IMG/VR virus record: IMGVR_UViG_3300023257_000052 | Location: 1 to 41,448 of that record | Strand: one strand, 5' to 3' | DNA length: 41,448 nt | Source: a virus | Shown here: positions 1 through 7,217 of the stretch, one piece after another | How the letters are laid out: the number at the start of each line of letters is the position of its first letter | Numbering within the stretch: the first letter of the stretch is position 1 | Program-made: the position numbers and the translations under genes | The notes under the pieces: model-generated | The model's database searches: none | What the model saw: only the letters and a program-made list of their open reading frames with translations | What the model was told of the DNA's origin: nothing

Positions 1-1
1 T

Positions 2-196
2 CCAGCAATAGAATGGATTAGTGGTACTTTATCATGGTGGTATATGGGTATACGACATCGTATAGATGGACCAGCAATAGAATGGGTAGATGGTATTAAA
101 GAATGGTATATAGAAGGTAAACAATATACAGAACAAGAATTTAATGACCAAAAATTAAAGCAACAGTTGATACCACCAGAAATGTGGGAGATATGA
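2..196 (+). CDS. MORN-like repeat protein, C-terminal part (gene cut by window edge)
   Basis: Only the last 64 codons are in the window, read in frame from base 2. The visible part holds one and a half MORN_2-like units (pattern HRxDGPAIEWxDGxxxWY) followed by a spacer with TEQEFND and the tail QLIPPEMWEI. It is nearly the same protein as the next gene, so the two are tandem paralogues. MORN-type repeats in phages have no established role; protein or membrane binding is usual elsewhere. The stop (TGA, 194-196) overlaps the start of the next gene, and the last codons GTGGGAG supply its ribosome site. Confidence 0.85.
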   Translation, partial: PAIEWISGTLSWWYMGIRHRIDGPAIEWVDGIKEWYIEGKQYTEQEFNDQKLKQQLIPPEMWEI

Positions 197-435
197 AAAC
201 ATATAAAAATGATAAAGGACAGTATCATAGGACAGATGGTCCAGCAATAGAATGGGCAGATGGGACTAAAGAATGGTTTTGTATGGGTATGTTACATCGT
301 ATAGATGGACCAGCAATAGAATGGGTAGATGGTATTAAAGAATGGTATATAGAAGATAAACAATATACAGAACAAGAATTTAATGACCAAAAATTTAGGT
401 CAAGGCTGATACCACCAGAAATGTGGGTGATATAA
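193..435 (+). CDS. MORN-like repeat protein
   Basis: An 80-residue protein starting at ATG 193, inside the preceding stop codon (ATGA); a GTG nine bases upstream is in frame but sits within the ribosome site. It has the N-terminal motif MKTYKNDKGQYHRTDGPAIE, two MORN_2-like units (HRxDGPAIEW-x-DGxKEW), a TEQEFND linker and the tail RLIPPEMWVI. No catalytic residues are visible, so a binding or scaffold role is the most that can be inferred. It ends TAATG, sharing one base with the next start. Confidence 0.85.
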   Translation: MKTYKNDKGQYHRTDGPAIEWADGTKEWFCMGMLHRIDGPAIEWVDGIKEWYIEDKQYTEQEFNDQKFRSRLIPPEMWVI

Positions 436-686
436 TGTATAATAATATAGGTAAATTTAATATATCATATCATTTAATTAAGCATTATCCAGAAATTGTT
501 AAAATGATAACAAAGGATATGATAATAATATGTACTGCTAATAAAGAAGATTTTATAGAGTATATTGCAATAGGTAACATGTTTGAAGAAATTTCTGATA
601 AAACAGATATACCATATTACATGATAATAGTGCATACACAAGATAAAATAAAAAATAAGACTATAACATATGACAGAATATTTTAA
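435..686 (+). CDS. Hypothetical protein with a frameshifted copy of the shared C-terminal tail
   Basis: An 83-residue protein of unknown family, starting at ATG 435 in a TAATG overlap. It has no MORN repeats; it is a small alpha/beta-looking protein rich in Ile and Lys. Just after its TAA stop, the -1 frame from 683 reads LIIPNKMWEI and stops at 713-715. This is the same tail that ends its neighbours. The junction lies at a run of four T (681-684), so a one-base change, or possibly -1 slippage, separates the body from its tail. The function is unknown. Confidence 0.75.
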   Translation: MYNNIGKFNISYHLIKHYPEIVKMITKDMIIICTANKEDFIEYIAIGNMFEEISDKTDIPYYMIIVHTQDKIKNKTITYDRIF

Positions 687-711
687 TAATACCTAACAAA
701 ATGTGGGAGAT

Positions 712-966
712 ATGATGGGATATATGAAAGAATATAGAAATGATAAAGGTTTATTACATCGTATAGATGGACCGGCTGTAATATTCGTTGATGGATCTAA
801 AGGATGGTATAAAAATGGACATTTACATAGACTTAATGGACCGGCTATAATATATGCTTGTGGTACTAAATTTTGGTACATTAAGGGTAAAGAATTTACA
901 GAACAAGAATTTAATGATAAAATATTTGGGTCAAGGCTGATACCTAAAGAAATGTGGGATATATAA
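712..966 (+). CDS. MORN-like repeat protein
   Basis: About 84 residues with two MORN_2-like units (HRIDGPAVIFVDG and HRLNGPAIIYACG), a KEFTEQEFND linker and the tail RLIPKEMWDI. Three in-frame ATGs (712, 715, 724) are possible. 712 repeats the ATGA overlap used by the first gene pair, 715 has the best spacing to GGGAG, and 724 aligns with the start of the paralogue at 15384. The gene ends TAATG, sharing one base with the methyltransferase start. Probable structural or binding protein; no enzymatic residues seen. Confidence 0.8.
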   Translation: MMGYMKEYRNDKGLLHRIDGPAVIFVDGSKGWYKNGHLHRLNGPAIIYACGTKFWYIKGKEFTEQEFNDKIFGSRLIPKEMWDI

Positions 967-2297
967 TGAAACCGTATTATAAAGAAAAAAATATAACAAT
1001 ACATCAAGGAAAATGTGAAGAAGTATTAAAAATTTATCCTACTGAATGTTTTGATTCACTTGTAACAGATCCACCAAGCGGTATAAATTTTATGGGTAAA
1101 TCATGGGATAGTGATAAAGGTGGTCGTGATATGTGGATTGAATGGCTTACTGGTATAATGAAAGAATGTTATAGAGTATTAAAGCCTGGTGCTCATGGTC
1201 TTGTGTGGGCTTTACCAAGAACAAGTCATTGGACAGTTACCGCAATAGAAAATGCTGGATTTGAAATAAGAGATATTATAATGCATGTTTTTGGTACAGG
1301 ATTTCCAAAAAGTTTGGCAATTGGAAAGGCCATAGATAAAATAAATGGAACAGAAAAAATTATCGGCAAAGGTAAGGCTGGTAAAACAGCTCTTGGTCAG
1401 TCAAGTAATTGGAATAAAACATGTGATCCTCATGAATTTAATATAACAGAGCCAAATTCACCTGAAGCAAAACAATGGGATGGTTGGGGTACAGCCCTCA
1501 AACCAGCAGCAGAACATTGGATATTATGTAGGAAACCAATATCAGAGAAAAATATTGCTTTAAATGTATTAAAGTATGGTACAGGTGGTATTAATATTGA
1601 TGGGTGTCGGGTGGGGACCACAGACGACTTGAACGGCGGGAGCTATGGATCTACCACGAGAGACGTGGATACCTTTTTAAAAGGAAAGAAGCCCGCCGGT
1701 GCTGGAGTATTCGTACAACCCAAAGGCCGTTTTCCTGCAAATGTAATTCATGATGGTTCAGATGAAGTTGTGGGGTTATTTCTTAATAAAAAAACAACAT
1801 GGGTATCGCCAACACATGCTAATAATCGAAATGGTGAATTTCTTGGAAAATTAAAACATCCCGGACAACAAGGATTTAATGACTCAGGTTCAGCTGCAAG
1901 ATTTTTCTATTGTGCTAAACCATCAAAAGCAGAAAGAAATTTAGGTTTATCAAATGTAGAAGCTAAAAAGAAAGATGAAAGTAGAAAAGAAGGTAATCCA
2001 GGTGGTGATAATCCAAGAAATAGAGGTGTTAAAAAAGAAAGTAATAATCATCCAACAGTAAAATCAATAAAATTAATGCAGTATTTATGTAGACTTATAA
2101 CACCCACTTATGGTAGAATATTAGATCCATTTATGGGATCAGGAAGTACTGGATGTGCTGCAATAAAAGAAGGATTTAGTTTTGATGGTATTGAATCAGA
2201 AAACGAATACTGTAATATATCAAAGCATAGAATACAATATGTTATCAATAAAAATAAAAATGATAATACAAATAATATAGATAATTTTTTTACATAG
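966..2297 (+). CDS. Site-specific DNA methyltransferase (N6-adenine/N4-cytosine class)
   Basis: A 443-residue enzyme of the phage DNA-methylase family. Motif IV is DPPS at residues 35-38. The SAM-binding motif DPFMGSGSTG starts at residue 387, giving the motif IV-first (beta-type) order. The conserved phrases GCRVGTTDD, RFPANVIHDGS, ARFFYCAKPS and NHPTVKS typical of the family are present. It probably methylates phage DNA to evade host restriction; the target sequence cannot be read from the protein. Bases about 1600-1735 (residues about 213-257) are clearly more GC-rich than the rest and use different codons, as if that segment came from another source. It starts in a TAATG overlap with the MORN-like gene. 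Confidence 0.92.
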   Translation: MKPYYKEKNITIHQGKCEEVLKIYPTECFDSLVTDPPSGINFMGKSWDSDKGGRDMWIEWLTGIMKECYRVLKPGAHGLVWALPRTSHWTVTAIENAGFEIRDIIMHVFGTGFPKSLAIGKAIDKINGTEKIIGKGKAGKTALGQSSNWNKTCDPHEFNITEPNSPEAKQWDGWGTALKPAAEHWILCRKPISEKNIALNVLKYGTGGINIDGCRVGTTDDLNGGSYGSTTRDVDTFLKGKKPAGAGVFVQPKGRFPANVIHDGSDEVVGLFLNKKTTWVSPTHANNRNGEFLGKLKHPGQQGFNDSGSAARFFYCAKPSKAERNLGLSNVEAKKKDESRKEGNPGGDNPRNRGVKKESNNHPTVKSIKLMQYLCRLITPTYGRILDPFMGSGSTGCAAIKEGFSFDGIESENEYCNISKHRIQYVINKNKNDNTNNIDNFFT

Positions 2298-2304
2298 GAG
2301 TAAT

Positions 2305-2895
2305 ATGATAATTTTAACAGAAAAACAAAAAGAAATGTTAAAGAATATTGATACATCTGATATGAAAAGATGGCGCGAGTTTAAGGAACCTGATAAATTT
2401 ATTGACAGATGGGATACATTTTGGTATACAATATATAAAGGAGCGCCACATGATAGAATTTTAGATTATGGCTGTGGTCCAGGATATTGTGAATTCATAG
2501 GTCATTATAGAGGGTTTAGAGATATTACAAGTCTTGATATTGATAATGAAGAAGTTAGAAGATGCTTTAAAAAATATACTGACATATTAGATATTATAGT
2601 ACATTATTGGGATAACATAAAACTGCCTTTTAAAGATGGTTATTTTGATAGTATTGTATCTAAGTCATCTATACTTAAATTATCTCCTGCAGAAAATATA
2701 TTAACCGCAGATAATATATTTATTAATCAAATCAATGAGTTAGTTAGAGTTTCAAGAAAAAATTGTAAATGGTATATAGCTCCAGTACTTCATGCCGAAA
2801 GACTCACTAAAAAGTTAAAGGATACCTTAATGTCAAAAGTATTAAAAAATAAAGCAATCACTATAGTACCATGGCTTAAGGATTTGAAAGGTTAA
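2305..2895 (+). CDS. Class I SAM-dependent methyltransferase (type 11-like)
   Basis: A 196-residue protein starting at ATG 2305 behind AGGAG. The SAM-binding glycine loop is LDYGCGPG at residues 53-60, followed by an acidic LDID at the end of strand 2. A DSIVSKSSIL segment stands where motif IV lies in this fold. The substrate is not evident. Relatives act on small molecules, lipids or sugars rather than DNA, and the gene lies seven bases after the DNA methylase, so the two are co-transcribed. Confidence 0.75.
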   Translation: MIILTEKQKEMLKNIDTSDMKRWREFKEPDKFIDRWDTFWYTIYKGAPHDRILDYGCGPGYCEFIGHYRGFRDITSLDIDNEEVRRCFKKYTDILDIIVHYWDNIKLPFKDGYFDSIVSKSSILKLSPAENILTADNIFINQINELVRVSRKNCKWYIAPVLHAERLTKKLKDTLMSKVLKNKAITIVPWLKDLKG

Positions 2896-2896
2896 T

Positions 2897-3076
2897 ATGT
2901 TATATTGTAATGAAAAACGTAATGAACATGGCATGCTATATTGTATAACTGGCCCTGCTGTAATATATGCTAATGGTAGAATAGAATATTGGATCAATGG
3001 TAGACTTTTATCAAAACAAGAATTTAATAAGCTAAGAATAAAATTTTTAATACCACCAGAAATGTGGGAGATATAA
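2897..3076 (+). CDS. Short MORN-like protein with shared C-terminal tail
   Basis: A 59-residue protein with an ATG right after the preceding stop. It has a single degenerate unit (GMLYCITGPAVIYANG then IEYWING), the linker SKQEFNK and the tail FLIPPEMWEI. The HRxDGPA core is eroded to CITGPA, but the spacing matches the paralogues at 193, 712 and 15384. The tail codons again give GGGAG, though the next gene uses its own GGAG at 3077-3080. Confidence 0.75.
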   Translation: MLYCNEKRNEHGMLYCITGPAVIYANGRIEYWINGRLLSKQEFNKLRIKFLIPPEMWEI

Positions 3077-3084
3077 GGAGAGAT

Positions 3085-3906
3085 ATGAAGTGTTATTATC
3101 ATAATGATATGGATGGACATTGTGCTGGAGCAATAATTAAAGATGCTTTTCCAGCTTGTGAAATGATTGAAATGAGCTATGACAAAATTTTTGATTGGAA
3201 TGTTGTAACAAAAGGTGAAATGGTATTTATGGTAGATTTTTGTTTACAACCTTTCAGTGATATGATTAAACTTAAAGGAATGTGTGATCTTGTGTGGATA
3301 GATCATCATATAACAGCAATAAATGATTATATTAAAAGCGGTGAAGATATTTTAGGAATGTTGGGTACAGATAAAGCTGGATGTGAACTTACTTGGGAAT
3401 ATATTCATAATAAAAAATTACCACAAGCTGTTGAATTAATTGGAAGATATGATGTGTGGGATCATTCGGATAAAAAAACAATACCATTTCAATATGGTAT
3501 GAAATCTTTTAATACTATACCAGATAATCAAGAAATTTGGAAAGAATTATTTAAGTCGGATAAAATGATTGATAGCATATGTTTTAAAGGTAAATCAATA
3601 CTATCATATATAGAAAAAGAAAATGAAGTATTGATAGATAGTTCAGCATACTTTATTAATATTGAAGGATATAAAGCAGTTGTATTAAATGTTTTATATA
3701 AAAATTCACAAGTATTTGATTCTGTTAAAGATGATTATGATATTATGATATGTTATGGATATACCGGTAATTTATGGACTATATCATTATATACTACCAA
3801 AGATGATATAGATGTTTCAATTATAGCAAAGAAATATGGAGGTGGTGGGCATCATAATGCAGCTGGATGTCAAGTACATGATATAGGATTTTTATTAAAT
3901 GAATAA
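3085..3906 (+). CDS. DHH-family phosphoesterase (nanoRNase/RecJ-like)
   Basis: A 273-residue protein. The metal-binding signatures of the DHH superfamily are present: NDMDGHC (D8, D10), VDF near residue 51, and WIDHH with D73-H74-H75. The C-terminal DHHA1-type motif GGGGHHNAAG begins at residue 252. The size fits short oligonucleotide or cyclic-dinucleotide phosphodiesterases (NrnA/GdpP-C type) rather than full RecJ. It could recycle RNA fragments or degrade a nucleotide signal used in host defence; the sequence does not decide between these. ATG 3085 follows GGAG at four bases. Confidence 0.85.
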   Translation: MKCYYHNDMDGHCAGAIIKDAFPACEMIEMSYDKIFDWNVVTKGEMVFMVDFCLQPFSDMIKLKGMCDLVWIDHHITAINDYIKSGEDILGMLGTDKAGCELTWEYIHNKKLPQAVELIGRYDVWDHSDKKTIPFQYGMKSFNTIPDNQEIWKELFKSDKMIDSICFKGKSILSYIEKENEVLIDSSAYFINIEGYKAVVLNVLYKNSQVFDSVKDDYDIMICYGYTGNLWTISLYTTKDDIDVSIIAKKYGGGGHHNAAGCQVHDIGFLLNE

Positions 3907-4213
3907 TAAATATGGTGCTTCACAATATTGTCCTGTATGTAATGGTTATAATATAAGTGGTTTGAAATTACCTGAAGAATGTGTATGGTGTAATCCTTAT
4001 CTATTAAAAACGATTATGACCATAAAAGAAGCAATAGAAATAGCATGTAAAGAACCAACCTTACTTGATGCTTTATCATGGATATGTATTTGGGAATCTG
4101 AAAGAGTTGTTAAACAAGCTAAAAGAGGATTAAGAGGTCCAGATGGTCAAGGTTGGGACACTTGTTTTAAGTTTTGTTTAAATGAAGTGATGATAAAATA
4201 TAAAACAAAATAA
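3899..4213 (+). CDS. Small zinc-ribbon-like hypothetical protein
   Basis: A 104-residue protein whose start overlaps the end of the DHH gene by 8 bases. The N-terminus has CPVCNGY (residues 11-14) and a second pair CVWC about 17 residues later, a probable zinc ribbon. The rest (ALSWICIWESERVV...) is helical. A role in nucleic-acid or protein binding is possible, but no known family is recognised. Confidence 0.7.
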   Translation: MNNKYGASQYCPVCNGYNISGLKLPEECVWCNPYLLKTIMTIKEAIEIACKEPTLLDALSWICIWESERVVKQAKRGLRGPDGQGWDTCFKFCLNEVMIKYKTK

Positions 4214-4232
4214 ATTTTAATGGAGATAGTAT

Positions 4233-5057
4233 ATGGAATGTAAGATTGTAAGTGAAGTTGGAATAAATCATAATGGTGATATGAATGCTGCTAAAGATCT
4301 TATTGATATGTCAGCATTGTGTGGTATAAAGTATGTTAAGTTTCAAAAAAGGGATATTAATGAATGTTATACCGCTGAGTTTTTAGATTCACCAAGAGAA
4401 AGCCCTTATGGTACTACTCAGAGAGACCAAAAGGAAGGAATAGAGTTTGGTAAAGATGAATATGATGAAATAGACAAATATTGTAAAGATAAAAATATGC
4501 AATGGTTTGCAAGTCCTTGGGACCTTAAATCTGTTAACTTTTTATCTCAGTATGATATACCATACATTAAAATACCATCAGCTCTTATAACAAACAGTCC
4601 TTTATTACAGAGTATTAAAAAGACTAATATACCTGTTATAATAAGTACTGGTATGTCAACTAAAGAAGAAGTTGACGGCTGTATAAATGTTTTAGGTGAT
4701 CAGATAAAATATATCTTAGCTTGCACATCTACATATCCTACAGCATTAGAAGAAATGAATATGTCTTTTATTAATACTTTAAGAAAGGAATACTGTACAA
4801 AATATAAGATAGGGTTTTCTAATCATCATCCAGGAGTATTTTTTAGTGCGGTATCTATAGTGTATGGTGCTGAAATGATTGAAGTTCATATAACATTGGA
4901 TAGATCAATGTATGGGTCAGATCAAGCAGCTTCGATAGAACCATCTGGCTTAATGAAACTATCTAAATATGTTAAAGATTTTTGTATAGCAAGAGGTGAT
5001 GGTTTATGGACAGTATTTCCAAATGAACAAAAAATAAAAGATAAATTACGAAAATAA
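4233..5057 (+). CDS. neuB: NeuB-like N-acetylneuraminate/pseudaminate synthase
   Basis: A 274-residue TIM-barrel enzyme that would condense phosphoenolpyruvate with a 2-acetamido sugar to make a nonulosonic acid. Family signatures seen: EVGINHNGD (residues 8-16), YVKFQKR, FASPWD, IPYIKIPSA, VIISTGMST, CTSTYPT, GFSNHHPG and EVHITLDRSMYGSDQAASIEP. The C-terminal antifreeze-like (SAF) domain of cellular NeuB (about 340 residues in total) is missing. It is either a core-only variant or depends on a partner. No CMP-sugar synthetase is in the window. ATG 4233 follows GGAG. Likely used to alter host or virion glycans. Confidence 0.88.
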   Translation: MECKIVSEVGINHNGDMNAAKDLIDMSALCGIKYVKFQKRDINECYTAEFLDSPRESPYGTTQRDQKEGIEFGKDEYDEIDKYCKDKNMQWFASPWDLKSVNFLSQYDIPYIKIPSALITNSPLLQSIKKTNIPVIISTGMSTKEEVDGCINVLGDQIKYILACTSTYPTALEEMNMSFINTLRKEYCTKYKIGFSNHHPGVFFSAVSIVYGAEMIEVHITLDRSMYGSDQAASIEPSGLMKLSKYVKDFCIARGDGLWTVFPNEQKIKDKLRK

Positions 5058-5063
5058 TTTATC

Positions 5064-5092
5064 TTGACATGACATAATATCTATGATATATT
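5064..5092 (+). promoter_or_regulatory. Sigma-70-type promoter
   Basis: TTGACA at 5064-5069, a 17-base spacer and TATATT at 5087-5092, in the gap after neuB and ahead of the gene at 5120. The spacer and -10 form a 7-bp inverted repeat (5074-5080 with 5088-5094), a possible operator. Downstream AAACAATAAG (5098-5107) recurs after the promoter at 5954. Confidence 0.75.
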
Positions 5093-5119
5093 ATATTAAA
5101 CAATAAGAAAGGGAAAGAT

Positions 5120-5398
5120 ATGTCAATAAATTTAATAAGTAAAATGAGAACACTTGAAATTGACCATGAACCTGATGGGTGGCCAGCAGTACAAATGAAA
5201 GATATATCTGAATTATGCGATATGATTGACAAGCAGAAATGGCCTGCAGTAGATTTGCTTGAAAAATATTTGGCAAATTTTCATATCTTATTAAAACAAG
5301 ATAATAAGTGGTGGTTATTTGATATAGATGGTGAAGGAATTGCTTCCGGGAAATCATTGAGATCCTTGCTGTTAAATCTGATATTGGTTGATTGTTAA
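5120..5398 (+). CDS. Hypothetical protein
   Basis: A 92-residue protein, first gene after the promoter at 5064. Visible features are a WPAVQ/WPAVD duplicated phrase (residues about 21 and 42) and KWWLFDIDGEGIA in the C-terminal half. It is soluble with mixed alpha/beta character. No family recognised. ATG 5120 is preceded by AAAGGGAAAG. Confidence 0.7.
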   Translation: MSINLISKMRTLEIDHEPDGWPAVQMKDISELCDMIDKQKWPAVDLLEKYLANFHILLKQDNKWWLFDIDGEGIASGKSLRSLLLNLILVDC

Positions 5399-5414
5399 TA
5401 TAAAAGGATAGATA

Positions 5415-5660
5415 ATGACAAAAAATATAATAGAAGGGTTAAAAACATTAGCACCATTTTATAATAATATAGATGGTTATACTGTAGGTGCAGAACATGA
5501 TCAAATTTATAGTTATGCAACAGATAAGGCTCTTGATGATGTTACTATAAATCTTATGATATCTCTTGGATGGATTCAAGAATATAATGGTTTGGATTAT
5601 AATAAAGATTTTTCTATAGAAGATTATAGGGAATATGAGTCTTGGATTTATTATGTATAA
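5415..5660 (+). CDS. Hypothetical acidic protein
   Basis: An 81-residue acidic protein, ATG 5415 behind AAAAGGATAG. It contains HDQIYSYATDKALDD and ends with many acidic and aromatic residues (SIEDYREYESWIYYV). No transmembrane segment, no cysteine pairs, no known family. It is the second gene of the short operon that starts at 5064. Confidence 0.7.
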   Translation: MTKNIIEGLKTLAPFYNNIDGYTVGAEHDQIYSYATDKALDDVTINLMISLGWIQEYNGLDYNKDFSIEDYREYESWIYYV

Positions 5661-5675
5661 AGAAAGGTAAAAGAT

Positions 5676-5957
5676 ATGAATTCATCAATGAATGTTGTTT
5701 TACTTAGAGATAAAGAAGACTCTACATATAAAAAATATTTAAATATCTTATTATCATGTAAAGAATGTGATATAAATCCACCTGCAGAAGTTGATAAATA
5801 TTTTGGTGGTGGTGGTGCATATAATGATCCAGAATATCCACTTGAAATGGATTTTAAACTGAAAGAATGGGGTAATGACTATGTTCAAGGGTATGAAATA
5901 GATGTTACAGATTTACCTGAAGGTGTAAAAACAATTAGATTTTATATTTCATATTGA
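5676..5957 (+). CDS. Hypothetical protein
   Basis: A 93-residue protein, ATG 5676 behind GAAAGG. It has a glycine run (YFGGGGAY) in the middle and a C-terminal half predicted as beta strands (DVTDLPEGVKTIRFYISY). No known family. Its TGA stop lies inside the -35 box of the next promoter, so this operon ends as the next begins. Confidence 0.7.
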   Translation: MNSSMNVVLLRDKEDSTYKKYLNILLSCKECDINPPAEVDKYFGGGGAYNDPEYPLEMDFKLKEWGNDYVQGYEIDVTDLPEGVKTIRFYISY

Positions 5958-5982
5958 CATAACAAAAAATCTATGATATTAT
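5954..5982 (+). promoter_or_regulatory. Sigma-70-type promoter for the RNA ligase gene
   Basis: TTGACA at 5954-5959, 17-base spacer, TATTAT at 5977-5982. The spacer shares ATCTATGATAT with the promoter at 5064, and the transcript start region AAACAATAAG (5988-5997) is the same, leading straight into AGGAG and the ATG at 6006. The two promoters look like copies under shared control. Confidence 0.78.
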
Positions 5983-6005
5983 ATATTAAACAATAAGGAG
6001 ATATT

Positions 6006-6923
6006 ATGTCTGAAGATAAAAAATTTGTTAGATTTTCTGAAATTGAAAATTATAAATATATACCAAAAATTGTAGATAAATATACTGATGATATTGATTT
6101 AGCAAATGATGTTGAAGAATTTCATATTTCTGAAAAAATTCATGGTTCTTCAATTTGTATAAGCAATAAATACAAAGATGGACCAAGATACTTTACACGA
6201 AATGGCCATCTTTTACCTACAAAATATAAAGAAGTTATGGACGGGTATGATTGGAAGTCATTTTTTGATCTTAATACTGATATTGACTTTGCTTATGGTG
6301 AGATTGCCGGTCAGGGTATACAAAAAGGTGTAGATTATGGTGATAAAGCTTTTTATATCTTTGATTTTAAAGACAATGAAGGTAAATATCATACATTTCA
6401 GTATTATACCATTGATATTGCTAGTGAATTTAAACCATTTCAATATGCTCCAGTACATAGTATTGTAAAAACTACATTTAATAAACTTGTAGAGACTTTA
6501 ACAGCAAGTCTTGAAGGTGATCAGACTAAAATAGTTTCATTTATTAATCCTATTGAGGGTAACATAATTGAGGGATATGTTGTTAGATGTTTATCAAGAC
6601 CTAAATTAACAGGTCTTTCACGATACATTTTCAAAATAAAACATCAAAATTTTGATGAGATGGTAAGAAAACCAAAGAACAAAAAACCAAGAATTGAATA
6701 TGATTATAGTGATATAGATCCATATATTAATGAAAATCGTATTCAGTCAGCTATGAGTAAATTTCCTGGATATACAAAAAAACTTATAGGTGATGTTATG
6801 AGGGAGATTGTATTAGATGTTAAGAAAGATTCAGCAAAAGATGATATTGTATGGGAAAAACATTATTCTAAATACATTAACAAACAAGTACAAAAGACTG
6901 TTATAAAAGAATGTAGTGTATGA
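6006..6923 (+). CDS. RNA ligase, Rnl2 family
   Basis: A 305-residue nucleotidyltransferase. Motif I is KIHG (lysine 44 takes the AMP), an FYIFDF motif III segment follows, motif IV is EGYVVR from residue 189, and motif V is KIK at 210-212. Length and motif order match T4 Rnl2, which seals nicked RNA duplexes. A helical C-terminal domain follows, as in that family. It sits directly upstream of a tRNA-like gene and 1.5 kb from a second, Rnl1-like ligase, which suggests repair of tRNAs cut by host anticodon nucleases. It has its own promoter and a GGAG site five bases before ATG. The last five residues, KECSV, are repeated in the next gene. Confidence 0.88.
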   Translation: MSEDKKFVRFSEIENYKYIPKIVDKYTDDIDLANDVEEFHISEKIHGSSICISNKYKDGPRYFTRNGHLLPTKYKEVMDGYDWKSFFDLNTDIDFAYGEIAGQGIQKGVDYGDKAFYIFDFKDNEGKYHTFQYYTIDIASEFKPFQYAPVHSIVKTTFNKLVETLTASLEGDQTKIVSFINPIEGNIIEGYVVRCLSRPKLTGLSRYIFKIKHQNFDEMVRKPKNKKPRIEYDYSDIDPYINENRIQSAMSKFPGYTKKLIGDVMREIVLDVKKDSAKDDIVWEKHYSKYINKQVQKTVIKECSV

Positions 6924-6925
6924 TA
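6906..6925 (+). repeat. 20-bp direct repeat, copy 1
   Basis: AAAGAATGTAGTGTATGATA covers the last codons (KECSV, stop) of the Rnl2-like gene. An identical copy lies at 7198-7217, so the 83-residue gene between is bracketed by the pair. Confidence 0.85.
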
Positions 6926-6963
6926 AAGAGAATTAATAAATATGTAGTTATAAAAGGTATAAT

Positions 6964-7215
6964 ATGATAAGCAAAAAATTATTAAAAGAAATACAAGATA
7001 ATCAAAGAGATGAATTACACAGACTTTATCAAAGAATGCAAGATTTAGAAAATAAAACAGGTAAACTTAAATCAAATCAATCTATTCTTTTACAAGGAAA
7101 TTATAAAGAAATAACAACAAAAGAATTATTATTAGGAATGATTGAACAATTAAATTTTGAAATCATTCCTAATAAAGCAGATTTTAAATTACAAATTAAA
7201 GAATGTAGTGTATGA
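6964..7215 (+). CDS. Hypothetical helical protein
   Basis: An 83-residue, lysine- and glutamine-rich, probably coiled-coil protein (MISKKLLKEIQDNQRDELHR...). It ends in IKECSV, identical over the last five residues, and over 20 bases of DNA, with the upstream RNA ligase. It starts at ATG 6964 after AAAGGT. No family recognised. The flanking repeat suggests it was inserted between the ligase and the tRNA-like gene. Confidence 0.65.
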   Translation: MISKKLLKEIQDNQRDELHRLYQRMQDLENKTGKLKSNQSILLQGNYKEITTKELLLGMIEQLNFEIIPNKADFKLQIKECSV

Positions 7216-7217
7216 TA
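7198..7217 (+). repeat. 20-bp direct repeat, copy 2
   Basis: Identical to 6906-6925. It covers the end of the 83-residue gene and runs into the first four bases of the tRNA-like acceptor stem (GATA, 7214-7217). After copy 1 the sequence GATAAAG resembles that acceptor strand (GATAGAG). Confidence 0.85.

Noticed and set aside
693-1007. Minus-strand open frame over the third MORN-like gene
   Set aside because: Shadow of the plus-strand gene; every MORN-like copy produces a similar antisense frame.
6051-6058. TATAAATA on the plus strand as a late promoter
   Set aside because: It lies inside the RNA ligase gene, coding Tyr-Lys-Tyr, with no gene start after it. Similar chance hits occur at other coding places in AT-rich DNA.
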